Below, piece by piece: positions 1-7,483 of a DNA stretch of 33,380 nucleotides. The notes under the pieces were generated by a model, which was given only the letters and a program-made list of their open reading frames with translations, was not told the DNA's origin and did no database searches. Position 1 is the stretch's first letter; each line of letters begins with the position of its first letter. The translations under genes were made by a program, and so were the position numbers. This DNA comes from Bacteroidales bacterium. Its GTDB lineage: Bacteria; Bacteroidota; Bacteroidia; Bacteroidales; UBA932. The stretch covers positions 1 through 33,380 of the forward strand of contig JAFTDE010000040.1 of NCBI GenBank assembly GCA_017454335.1, given 5' to 3'.

Positions 1-123
1 ACAGTCGGGCGCGAGGAGAGCCCTTAAGGCGAGCTCCCCGTAGCGTCCGTACTGTAGCCGTCGCACGTCGTATATTGCGGCGGCGATGCCGTGAAAATAG
101 TTGATAAAATGTTTGGAAAAGTC
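1..123 (-). other. Open reading frame at left edge, possible 5' part of a gene
   Basis: Downstream of the radical SAM gene the minus strand is open from 123 to the edge, after an in-frame TAA at 126-124. The translation looks protein-like, with aromatic and charged residues in a plausible mix (for example YDVRRLQYGRYGELALRALL). There is no ATG in this frame; the only conventional alternative start is GTG at 66. I do not recognise the family. It could be the beginning of a gene with a GTG start, a gene whose start has been lost, or a chance frame in GC-rich DNA. A second minus frame is also open here, which lowers confidence. Confidence 0.22.
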
Positions 124-152
124 TTAGAATACGCTCCGAGTTACCTCTATGC

Positions 153-1211
153 TTACTTCCCCAGAATCTTGCTGTAATGGCAGTTCAGGACGTCGGTGCA
201 GGGGCCGTGCCAGTTGTGCATGCCGTTTCCGAGGCAGTCGCGCCAGACTTTGCAGTCCTTGCAGCGGCCGCGGCGGGTCCAGCGGCGGTCGCGGAAGGGC
301 TGGAAGCGGTCCTGCCAGACCTGGTAGAAGTTGTCCTGGTAGATGTTGCCCTGGCTGAAGGCGTCGCGGTCAATGTTGGGACAGGCGCAGATGCGCCCGT
401 CGATCAGCACGGAGGCGATGTTGATGCCGGCGTGGCAGAAATACGGTACGTCCCGCACCTTGTTCTCGAAGCGCCCCAGGTAGCCCTCGCAGCTGAACGT
501 GACCCGCAAGGGGCCGGAGGTGGCGCGTTTCCCGGCAATGAATTCCATCAGGGCCGTGAACTCCGCGTCCGACAGGTGCATCTCGGGATCGTCGGCGGCG
601 CGCCCGATGGGAATGATGGTAAAGATGCGCCACTGCCGTACGCCCGCCTGCTGCAGGAGATCGAAGAGCGCATCCAGTTCGCCGATATTCCGCCTGTTGA
701 TGCAGCTGACCACGTCGAAATTGAGCTGCGGGGCCGCGGCGGCCAGCGAAATCGCCCGCATCGCCCGGTCGAAACTCCCCGGACGGCCGCGCATCCAGTC
801 GTGCGACCCGGCCAGCCCGTCCAGGCTGACCGTCAGGGCGCCCATCCCGGCATCCAGCAGTTTCCGCTGCATCTCCCCATCGTAGAACCAACCGTTGGAG
901 ACGATGCCCCAGCTGGCTCCGCGCCCGTGCAGGGCGCGTCCGATTTCGCAGATGTCCGGGCGCAGCAGCGGTTCCCCGCCCGTCAGCACGATCGTGAACG
1001 GATTGGCCCTCTCCTGTGCGGGAATGGTATCGAAAGCCCGCAGGAAGTCCTCCAGGGGCATGTCCACATCGCGGCTCGCCGCAAAACAATCACTGCCGCA
1101 ATGGCGGCAGTGAAGGTTGCAGCGGGTGGTGCACTCCCAGAAGAGGTAGTTCAGTTCGTGCACCGCCGTCTCGTTGGCGCGGAAGGCACGGTGGAGCAGG
1201 CGGCCGATCAT
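153..1211 (-). CDS. Radical SAM/SPASM enzyme of the rSAM/lipoprotein system
   Basis: This 352-aa protein is a predicted cytoplasmic radical SAM maturase. The radical SAM cluster motif CxxxCxxC is C31, C35, C38 (CNLHCRHC), flanked by extra cysteines C27 and C42. The SAM-contacting GGEP motif lies at about 78-81. The C-terminal third is a SPASM domain, expected to bind auxiliary Fe-S clusters, with cysteines at 241, 259, 275, 277, 317, 320, 326, 338 and 344. Family knowledge: it matches the Bacteroidetes class described as 'radical SAM enzyme, rSAM/lipoprotein system' (TIGR04133), whose members sit beside a small lipoprotein. Here the ATG overlaps the stop of such a lipoprotein gene (ATGA), so translation is probably coupled. 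The natural inference is that it modifies that lipoprotein, but the reaction is unknown. Close relatives include peptide maturases and anaerobic sulfatase-maturating enzymes; no sulfatase is nearby. Confidence 0.88.
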   Translation of the reverse strand: MIGRLLHRAFRANETAVHELNYLFWECTTRCNLHCRHCGSDCFAASRDVDMPLEDFLRAFDTIPAQERANPFTIVLTGGEPLLRPDICEIGRALHGRGASWGIVSNGWFYDGEMQRKLLDAGMGALTVSLDGLAGSHDWMRGRPGSFDRAMRAISLAAAAPQLNFDVVSCINRRNIGELDALFDLLQQAGVRQWRIFTIIPIGRAADDPEMHLSDAEFTALMEFIAGKRATSGPLRVTFSCEGYLGRFENKVRDVPYFCHAGINIASVLIDGRICACPNIDRDAFSQGNIYQDNFYQVWQDRFQPFRDRRWTRRGRCKDCKVWRDCLGNGMHNWHGPCTDVLNCHYSKILGK

Positions 1212-1408
1212 TCGGGTGCGACCTCCGTCAGTTCCACTTCTCCCGCTCCGTCGGGTGTCGCGACGGCTTCTTCCTCGACCAGTTCCACCTCCTCTTCAAC
1301 CGGCAGTTCCGGATAATTGGCGGGACCTGTGCCGTAGCAGGCCTGGAAGATGAAGAGCATCGAGGTGAACGAAGCACCTCTCAGCACACGGCGGATCCAT
1401 TTTCTCAT
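1208..1408 (-). CDS. Small acidic putative lipoprotein, partner of the radical SAM enzyme
   Basis: This 66-aa product has an Arg/Lys-rich n-region (about residues 2-10), a hydrophobic stretch (about 12-21) and a lipobox-like FQAC with the lipidation Cys at 24. The -3 residue is Phe, a weak match to the usual Leu. The mature part begins CYGTGP and continues as a Pro/Glu/Val-rich acidic tail with no further Cys. Bacteroidetes 'radical SAM-associated putative lipoproteins' (TIGR04134) characteristically start CYGTP after the signal, and this agreement plus the ATGA overlap with the radical SAM gene is the basis for the call. It is shorter than many family members and seems to lack a folded domain. 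It lies 18 nt downstream of the SDR gene, probably in the same transcript. Substrate status is inferred, not shown. Confidence 0.75.
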   Translation of the reverse strand: MRKWIRRVLRGASFTSMLFIFQACYGTGPANYPELPVEEEVELVEEEAVATPDGAGEVELTEVAPE

Positions 1409-1426
1409 AAGCAGTATCGATGGGTT

Positions 1427-2197
1427 TTATACGCAGGTGTAGCCCCCGTCGACGGCGATGTTCTGGCCGTTGACATAGGTGCTCGCAGGCGAAGCGAGGA
1501 ACAGGGCGCAGGTGTCCAGTTCGCCGCTGCGGCCGTAGCGCTCGAGCGGAATGCTCCGCTTGGCGATGGCCTGGAAATACTCGCTGTCGAGGGTCTCGGT
1601 GGTGAGGTCCGTGTAGAAGTATCCCGGGCAGATGGAATTCACGGTTATGCCGTGCTTGCCCCACTCGGCGGCCAGGGCGCGGGTCAGGTTCACGACGCCG
1701 CCCTTGGCTGCGTGATAGGGCGAGCTGCCGCAGATCATGTTGCCGACCAGGCCATACATCGAAGCGATGTTGATGATGCGGCCGAATCCGGCCTTGATCA
1801 TCTCCTTGCCGAATTCGCGGGCGCAGCAGAACGTACCGAACAGGTCGATGTCCATCTCTTTCTTGAACTGCTCGTCCGTGATGTCCTCGGCGTTGGCGAC
1901 GGCACCGGTGCCGGCATTGTTCACCAGGATATCCACGCGGCCGAAAGCATCCATCGTGGCCTTGACGGCAGCCTTGACTTTCTCGGTATCGGTGATATCG
2001 CAGGCGACGCCGATGGCCTTGACGCCGAATTCGGCGGAAATCGCCTTGGCATTCTCTTCCAGAAGATTCTGCCTGCGGGCCAGCAGGACCAGGTTGGCTC
2101 CCTGGCTGGCGAACGCCTTGGCCATCTGCAGGCCCAGGCCGGTGGACGCGCCGGTTACGACGGCTACACGTCCGGTAAGATCAAAGTAGTTTTTCAT
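1427..2197 (-). CDS. Short-chain dehydrogenase/reductase (gluconate 5-dehydrogenase-like)
   Basis: This 256-aa classical SDR has a Rossmann dinucleotide motif TGASTGLG (15-22), NNAG (93-96) and the catalytic Ser146, Tyr161, Lys165 (YHAAK), so it should be an active NAD(P)-dependent oxidoreductase. The C-terminal region (a PGYFYTDL segment and a final VDGGYTCV) is typical of the gluconate 5-dehydrogenase / 3-oxoacyl-ACP reductase branch. Position in a unit behind a beta-L-arabinofuranosidase (22-nt gap) suggests a sugar or sugar-acid substrate, but the family is too broad to name one. Length is normal and the protein has no signal peptide, so it is cytoplasmic. Confidence 0.85.
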   Translation of the reverse strand: MKNYFDLTGRVAVVTGASTGLGLQMAKAFASQGANLVLLARRQNLLEENAKAISAEFGVKAIGVACDITDTEKVKAAVKATMDAFGRVDILVNNAGTGAVANAEDITDEQFKKEMDIDLFGTFCCAREFGKEMIKAGFGRIINIASMYGLVGNMICGSSPYHAAKGGVVNLTRALAAEWGKHGITVNSICPGYFYTDLTTETLDSEYFQAIAKRSIPLERYGRSGELDTCALFLASPASTYVNGQNIAVDGGYTCV

Positions 2198-2219
2198 AAT
2201 AAAACAGTGTATAAAAGTG

Positions 2220-4616
2220 TCATGGAATGAATCGGAGGTAATGGGTGGAAGCCCCGGTCAGGCTGTAATCCGGCAGGAAACGGTGGCCGCCGAAACGCAG
2301 CGCGTACAGTCCGTCCTCCCCGCAGCCCTCGGGATCGATCCCGTCCGCCAGGCTGTCCAGCGGGAACTCGGCGGCATCCCAGCTGTGGATGTCCGTCGCA
2401 GCCATCACCAGCGGCCCGTACATCAGGGCGCCCGCCCAGGCGGGGGTGAACGCCGCGGCCGGGTCGCCGGGAACGGCGGCGGTCTCCATCCGGTCGGGAC
2501 CGAAGTCCACATGCGGACCGAACGGCATGTCGATTTCGATCACATCCCCAGCGGACCACGTCCGGCGCGGGATTTCCACATACGAGCAGGGCCGGTACGT
2601 CCGGGCGACGCTGCGTCCGTTCAGCCGGACGTCGAAGCCTTCGCCGGCCCAGTACGGCACCCGCAGTTTCAGCGCGAAGCTGCCGCCGGAAACCCGGATG
2701 CGGCTGTGCTCCGCAGGCCAGGCGCATTCCTGTGTCAGGGTGACGCCCTTTTCCCGCCAGAGCGCCTCGGAAGGCAGGTACAGCCCGACCCAGACACAGT
2801 CGTCCGAGACGAACCAGGCGGCCTCCTGGTACTTGACATGGTTCTCCGCCCCGGTTCCGCCGCAGCAGGACGACTGGGGCGTGGGGTTGCCGAAGGGCTT
2901 GCGGGCGTCCAGCCCGACCGCATACTGGTAGGTGACGCCGTAATGCTCGGGATGCAGGGAACCGACGATCTGGTTGTACAGCACGCGCTCGTAGTAATCC
3001 ATGTAACGGGCGTCATCGGGATCGAAACAGTTCAGATCCTTGCTGAGTTTCGCCAGGTTGTAGGCGCAGCAGGTCTCATTGAGGTTCGGGTCCGGTACGG
3101 TCTGGCCGCCCCGGCCCCGCGACACGTTGGTGTTCATGCTGAGTATCTGCGTATAGGGTTCCCGGAACATCTCGCCGTTGCCCACCCCGCCGGTGGCATA
3201 GGCGTAGCGGCCCTGGACCAGGTTCCAGAAATTGCGGGCGATGTCGTACAGGCGCGCGTCCGGAAGGGTCCGGTAGGCTCGCAGCGCGCCGGTGATCATC
3301 GGGATGTGCTGGTTGGCGTGGCGGCCGCGGATGTCGTCGATGTTGCGCGACAGGGGGCCGAAGAAAGCCGGCGCCTCGAAATACCCGGCCGCCTCGATCA
3401 GGCGGTCCCGGTCCGCGGGATCCGCCGAGAGCTCCGCCAGGCGGGAGAGGGATTCGGCCATGCCGCCCACCTCGCCGGCGATGTACATGTTCCACATCTC
3501 ATAGCGGTTACCCGGCCGGCTGCGGCGGGACTCCTGCGTTCCCTCCCCGTCCGAGAAAGTCCGGTAATGCAGGCGGTTCCAGACCCACAGGCCCATGTCC
3601 CGGGCGATCAGCAGGGCCTTGTCCGCGATGGACGGATCGTCCACGTTGCAGGCGATGTCGATCAGGCCGGCCAGTTGTTTGTGGATGGTATAGTACGGCG
3701 CCCAGACCCACTGGTCGTTGTTGTACGGACGGTATGCCTCGACCAGCACGGGATGCTGGGCCGGGATGGCGTTCAGGTAGCCGTACCCGTATCGGGTCCA
3801 GTCCCGCTTGTAGACGTCGAAATCCGCCCAGGAACCGCCCAGGGCGGAGAGTTCCGCCTCGGGAGCGAGGTCCCGGGCTTCCCGGTAACGGCCCAGCGAA
3901 TCGGACCAGACGAAGGTGCGTTCCTGGCAGATGCGCAGCTCGTCCACCATCGTGCGCAGCCGGGTCCGGATGCTGTCCCGCAGGGCGGGATCGCCGCAGC
4001 AGGCGTAGGCGAAGGCCATGGCGGACATGTAGTGTCCGCTGCCGTGGCCCTTGAGCTTGGTCGTCGGAGAGTCCCAGCCCGTCGAGACGGGATAACCCTC
4101 CGTGTCGAGTCCGTAGGTGTCGCGGTAATTGTACAGTTGCTGCCGCACGTCCAGGCCGAGCAGCTGGCGGATATCGAGTTCACGGTTGGAAGTCAGGCGG
4201 TTGTCTCCGGTCAGGCGCACATCCCCCAGCGGCAGCGGCCGGGCGACGGGCCTGGCGGGACGGGCTGCGGCACGGCGCGTGACCCGTACCTGTGCCCGGA
4301 CGGGGTAGCCCAGGGGCGTCGCGGCGTCTCCGGTGACGTATCCCGGAACGCTATAGCGGGTTCCGGCCGGATGCAGGGCGGCGTCCGCCAGGAAGGCTTC
4401 CATCTCCCGGTCCGAAATCTCCCAGACGGCCTGCCGCCAGGCGGAAGAGCCGTCCGCATAATGGACAAAAACCTGGTAAGGAAGCGCCGGAACCGTCCCG
4501 ACGGGAGCATCGACCCGGACCGGATCCACCCGGGAGATCACCCTGTTTCCGGCCCGGACGGGCAGGAACAGAACCAAGGTGCACACCAGTATGGACAACA
4601 GTCTGCGCATAGACAT
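2220..4616 (-). CDS. GH127/GH146-family beta-L-arabinofuranosidase, secreted
   Basis: This 798-aa protein begins with a signal peptide (about 1-22, ending VRAG) and is probably periplasmic. Residues about 30-115 look like a bacterial Ig-like domain. From about 130 it follows the DUF1680 / GH127 alpha/alpha-barrel. The zinc-thiolate site is visible as Glu514-x-Cys516 (ETCC) and the Cys584-Cys585 pair (SSCCGGTG), matching the Glu338/Cys340 and Cys417/Cys418 pattern of HypBA1, where Cys417 is the nucleophile. Glu482 in GNGEMF is the likely acid/base. A C-terminal beta-sandwich follows. It would release terminal beta-L-arabinofuranose from plant glycans such as extensin, pectic side chains or arabinans; GH127 and GH146 cannot be separated by eye. 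ATG codons at 4616 and 4610 both fit. Its gene heads a unit with the SDR, lipoprotein and radical SAM genes. Confidence 0.88.
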   Translation of the reverse strand: MSMRRLLSILVCTLVLFLPVRAGNRVISRVDPVRVDAPVGTVPALPYQVFVHYADGSSAWRQAVWEISDREMEAFLADAALHPAGTRYSVPGYVTGDAATPLGYPVRAQVRVTRRAAARPARPVARPLPLGDVRLTGDNRLTSNRELDIRQLLGLDVRQQLYNYRDTYGLDTEGYPVSTGWDSPTTKLKGHGSGHYMSAMAFAYACCGDPALRDSIRTRLRTMVDELRICQERTFVWSDSLGRYREARDLAPEAELSALGGSWADFDVYKRDWTRYGYGYLNAIPAQHPVLVEAYRPYNNDQWVWAPYYTIHKQLAGLIDIACNVDDPSIADKALLIARDMGLWVWNRLHYRTFSDGEGTQESRRSRPGNRYEMWNMYIAGEVGGMAESLSRLAELSADPADRDRLIEAAGYFEAPAFFGPLSRNIDDIRGRHANQHIPMITGALRAYRTLPDARLYDIARNFWNLVQGRYAYATGGVGNGEMFREPYTQILSMNTNVSRGRGGQTVPDPNLNETCCAYNLAKLSKDLNCFDPDDARYMDYYERVLYNQIVGSLHPEHYGVTYQYAVGLDARKPFGNPTPQSSCCGGTGAENHVKYQEAAWFVSDDCVWVGLYLPSEALWREKGVTLTQECAWPAEHSRIRVSGGSFALKLRVPYWAGEGFDVRLNGRSVARTYRPCSYVEIPRRTWSAGDVIEIDMPFGPHVDFGPDRMETAAVPGDPAAAFTPAWAGALMYGPLVMAATDIHSWDAAEFPLDSLADGIDPEGCGEDGLYALRFGGHRFLPDYSLTGASTHYLRFIP

Positions 4617-4625
4617 CTATTCATA

Positions 4626-4633
4626 CAAAGATA
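4626..4633 (-). promoter_or_regulatory. Bacteroidetes -7 box for the GH127 gene
   Basis: Read on the minus strand this is TATCTTTG, an exact match to TAnnTTTG. The expected start of transcription is about 4619, leaving only a few nucleotides before the first ATG (4616) or about 10 before the second (4610). No clear -33 TTTG is visible at the usual spacing. Confidence 0.7.
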
Positions 4634-4647
4634 GGAAATCATTTTCT

Positions 4648-4655
4648 TATCTTTG
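4648..4655 (+). promoter_or_regulatory. Bacteroidetes -7 box for the GH31 gene
   Basis: TATCTTTG on the plus strand, an exact TAnnTTTG match, lies 23 nt before the GH31 ATG, giving a leader of roughly 17 nt. It forms a perfect 8-bp inverted repeat with the minus-strand box at 4626-4633, with 14 bp between, so the two promoters are symmetric and overlap in footprint. Confidence 0.72.
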
Positions 4656-4678
4656 CATGAAAACCAGTACGAACATCG

Positions 4679-7483
4679 ATGAAAAAAGCGATTCTTGCCC
4701 TGCTGACTACCGTGGCACTGTGCGGTGCCTGCACGCGCAGCATCACCTTCCCGGGGGCGGACGAAGGCGCCGTCCGCATTACCGCCATCACCGACGACAT
4801 CATCCATGTCGAGGCCGTGCCCGCCGGGGCGTCCTTCTCCCGCACCCCCTCGCTGGCCGTCATCCGGAACCACCGCCCCTACGTCCGTTTCCGCCATCGC
4901 GAGGAAGCGGATGCCTTCGTGCTGGAAACGGGCGCCCTGCGCCTGCGCGTCGCCAAATCCGACGGATCGGTCAGCTACTACCGGCTGGAGGACGACAGCC
5001 TGATCGCGGCGGAAGAAGCCCGCAGTTTCTCCCCCGTCACGGTGGAAGGCCGGCAGGCCTGGACCGTCCGCCAGACCTTCCTCCCCCAGGACGAAGGATT
5101 CTACGGACTGGGCCAGCACCAGGCGGACGAGTGGGACTACAAGGGCCGCAACGAGGAACTGTACCAGTACAACACCAAGATCAGCGTCCCCTTCGTGGTG
5201 TCGTCGCGCCGCTACGGCATCCTCTGGGACAGCTACAGCCTCTGCCGCTGGGGCGATCCGCGTCCCTACGCCTCGCTGGGCGAAGTCTTCACCCTGCGGG
5301 ACAAGGACGGGGTCGAAGGCGCCCTGACCGGCACCTACGTACCCGCCCGGGGCGAAACGCTGGTCCGGCGGGAAACGGCCCTGGAGCAGGAATTCCTGCA
5401 TGTGCCGGACTGCGACTACGTGCTGAACGCCCCGCGCAGCTTCCGCTTCAGCGGATCGCACGTGACCTTCGAGGGCACGCTGGAGCCCCGGGAATCCGGG
5501 CTGTTCCATTTCTACCTCTATTACGCCGGATACACGCAGGTCTTCCTGGACGGCGAGGCGGTGACCCCCGAGATCTGGCGCACGGCCTGGAACCCGAACG
5601 GACGCAAATTCGAAGTCGAGCTGCAGGAAGGCCGGAGCGTTCCCATCCGCATCGAATGGCGGCCCGACGGCGGCACCAGCTACTGCGCCCTGCGGGTGCT
5701 CTCCCCCGTTCCCGAGGCCGATCAGGCCCGGATGTCCTGGTGGGGCGAGATGCAGGACCAGCTGGATTATTATTTCGTCGGCGGGGAGACCCTGGACGAG
5801 GTGATCGGCGGCTACCGCACCCTGACGGGCAAGGCCCCGGTCATGCCGAAATGGGCCATGGGATACTGGCAGAGCCGTGAACGCTACACCAACCAGGACG
5901 AACTGGTCGCCACCTTCGAGGAGTTCCGCGAACGCGGCATCCCCATCGACAACATCGTGCAGGACTGGCAGTACTGGCCCGCCGACCAGTGGGGCAGCCA
6001 TGCGTTCGAAGCCTCCCGCTACCCCGATCCCAAGGGCATGGTGGACCGCATCCACGAACTGGACGGCCGCTTCATGATCAGCGTCTGGCCCAAGTTCTAC
6101 ACCAACACGGAACATTTCCGCGAACTGGATGACCAGGGATGGATCTATCCCGCGAGCGTACGGGACAGCGTCGAGGACTGGCTGGGGCACCAGCAGGGAT
6201 TTTATGACGCCTATGCGCCCGGGGCCCGCGAGCTGTTCTGGCAGCAGATGCAGGACCACCTGTACCCGACCGGCGTGGACGCCTGGTGGATGGACGCCAG
6301 CGAGCCGAACATCCACGACTGCACCGACATGGACTACCGCAAGGAGCTGTGCGGCCCGACGGCGCTGGGCCCTTCGACCCAGTACTTCAACGCCTACGCC
6401 CTGGTGAACGCCCAGGCCATTTACGAAGGCCAGCGCGGCACCCGGGACAACCGGCGCGTGTTCCTGCTGACCCGCAACGGATTCGCCGGGCTGCAGCGCT
6501 ATTCCACCGCCAGCTGGAGCGGGGACATCGGCACGCGCTGGGAAGACATGAAGGCCCAGATCAGCGCCGGGCTGAACTATTCGATCTCCGGCATCCCCTT
6601 CTGGGGCCAGGACATCGGCGGATTCAGCGTCGAGAACCGCTTCGCCGCCGCGCAGCGCCTCTACGACCGCACCGGAGAGGTCAACGCAGACCTCGAAGAA
6701 TGGCGGGAAATGCAGGCCCGGTGGCACCAGTGGGGCGTTTTCTGCCCGCTGTACCGCGCCCACGGGCAGTGGCCTTATCGCGAACCCTGGAACATCGCGC
6801 CGGAGGGCGATCCCGCCTACCAGAGCATCCTGGAGAGCGACCAGACCCGCTACATCCTGATGCCGTACATCTACACGATGGCCGCGCGGGTGCACTTTGA
6901 CGACTACACCATCATGCGGCCGCTGGTGATGGATTTCACCGATGATGCGCGCGCCCGCGCCATCAGCGACGAATTCCTGTTCGGGGACGCGCTGCTGGTC
7001 TGTCCGGTCTATACCTACCAGGCCCGCAACCGCACGGTTTACCTGCCCCAGGGAAGCGACTGGTACGACGCCTACGACAACTACCGCTGCATCCGCGGCG
7101 GCACACAACTGGACGCGCCCGCTCCCTACGGGCACATCCCGCTGTACTGGCGCAGCGGCCAGATCGTCGTCAGCGGATCCCTGATCCAGAGCACGGCAGA
7201 CCCGCAGACCGACTACACCCTGCGCATTTTCAGCGGGGCCGACGCCCACTACCGCCTGTACGATGACGACGGAACGGATTACGATTATGAAAAGGGCGAT
7301 TACCGCTGGATCCCGATGCACTGGGACGAGGCCGCCCGCGCCCTGCACTTCGATGCGAGCGAAGGCAGCTGGCCCGGCATGCCCGAAAAGTACACCTTCA
7401 CCGTCCTGCTGGTCACCCCGGACGGCACTTCCCTCCCGCAGATCGTCAGCTACGACGGACGGGCGCAGAGCCTGTATTTCTAG
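4679..7483 (+). CDS. GH31 alpha-xylosidase-type glycosidase with PA14 insert, lipoprotein
   Basis: This 934-aa protein has a lipoprotein signal with the likely lipidated Cys at 18 (LCGAC). After the N-terminal beta-sandwich, a PA14-like domain is inserted at about 225-345 (FYLYYAGYTQVFLDG is characteristic). The GH31 barrel follows. The nucleophile is Asp539 in WWMDASEP and the acid/base is Asp616 in WSGDIG. A C-terminal DUF5110-type beta domain ends the protein. The PA14 insert is known from xyloglucan-active alpha-xylosidases such as CjXyl31A and Bacteroides ovatus BoGH31A, so alpha-xylosidase on xylo-oligosaccharides is the best guess; alpha-glucosidase remains possible. It is transcribed away from the GH127 gene and its stop codon shares the tetranucleotide CTAG with the stop of the convergent GH106 gene. 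Confidence 0.9.
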   Translation: MKKAILALLTTVALCGACTRSITFPGADEGAVRITAITDDIIHVEAVPAGASFSRTPSLAVIRNHRPYVRFRHREEADAFVLETGALRLRVAKSDGSVSYYRLEDDSLIAAEEARSFSPVTVEGRQAWTVRQTFLPQDEGFYGLGQHQADEWDYKGRNEELYQYNTKISVPFVVSSRRYGILWDSYSLCRWGDPRPYASLGEVFTLRDKDGVEGALTGTYVPARGETLVRRETALEQEFLHVPDCDYVLNAPRSFRFSGSHVTFEGTLEPRESGLFHFYLYYAGYTQVFLDGEAVTPEIWRTAWNPNGRKFEVELQEGRSVPIRIEWRPDGGTSYCALRVLSPVPEADQARMSWWGEMQDQLDYYFVGGETLDEVIGGYRTLTGKAPVMPKWAMGYWQSRERYTNQDELVATFEEFRERGIPIDNIVQDWQYWPADQWGSHAFEASRYPDPKGMVDRIHELDGRFMISVWPKFYTNTEHFRELDDQGWIYPASVRDSVEDWLGHQQGFYDAYAPGARELFWQQMQDHLYPTGVDAWWMDASEPNIHDCTDMDYRKELCGPTALGPSTQYFNAYALVNAQAIYEGQRGTRDNRRVFLLTRNGFAGLQRYSTASWSGDIGTRWEDMKAQISAGLNYSISGIPFWGQDIGGFSVENRFAAAQRLYDRTGEVNADLEEWREMQARWHQWGVFCPLYRAHGQWPYREPWNIAPEGDPAYQSILESDQTRYILMPYIYTMAARVHFDDYTIMRPLVMDFTDDARARAISDEFLFGDALLVCPVYTYQARNRTVYLPQGSDWYDAYDNYRCIRGGTQLDAPAPYGHIPLYWRSGQIVVSGSLIQSTADPQTDYTLRIFSGADAHYRLYDDDGTDYDYEKGDYRWIPMHWDEAARALHFDASEGSWPGMPEKYTFTVLLVTPDGTSLPQIVSYDGRAQSLYF

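Noticed and set aside
4538-7348. 936-codon minus-strand frame opposite the GH31 gene
   Set aside because: It is an antisense shadow created by GC-rich third positions; the plus strand shows a complete GH31 with catalytic motifs.
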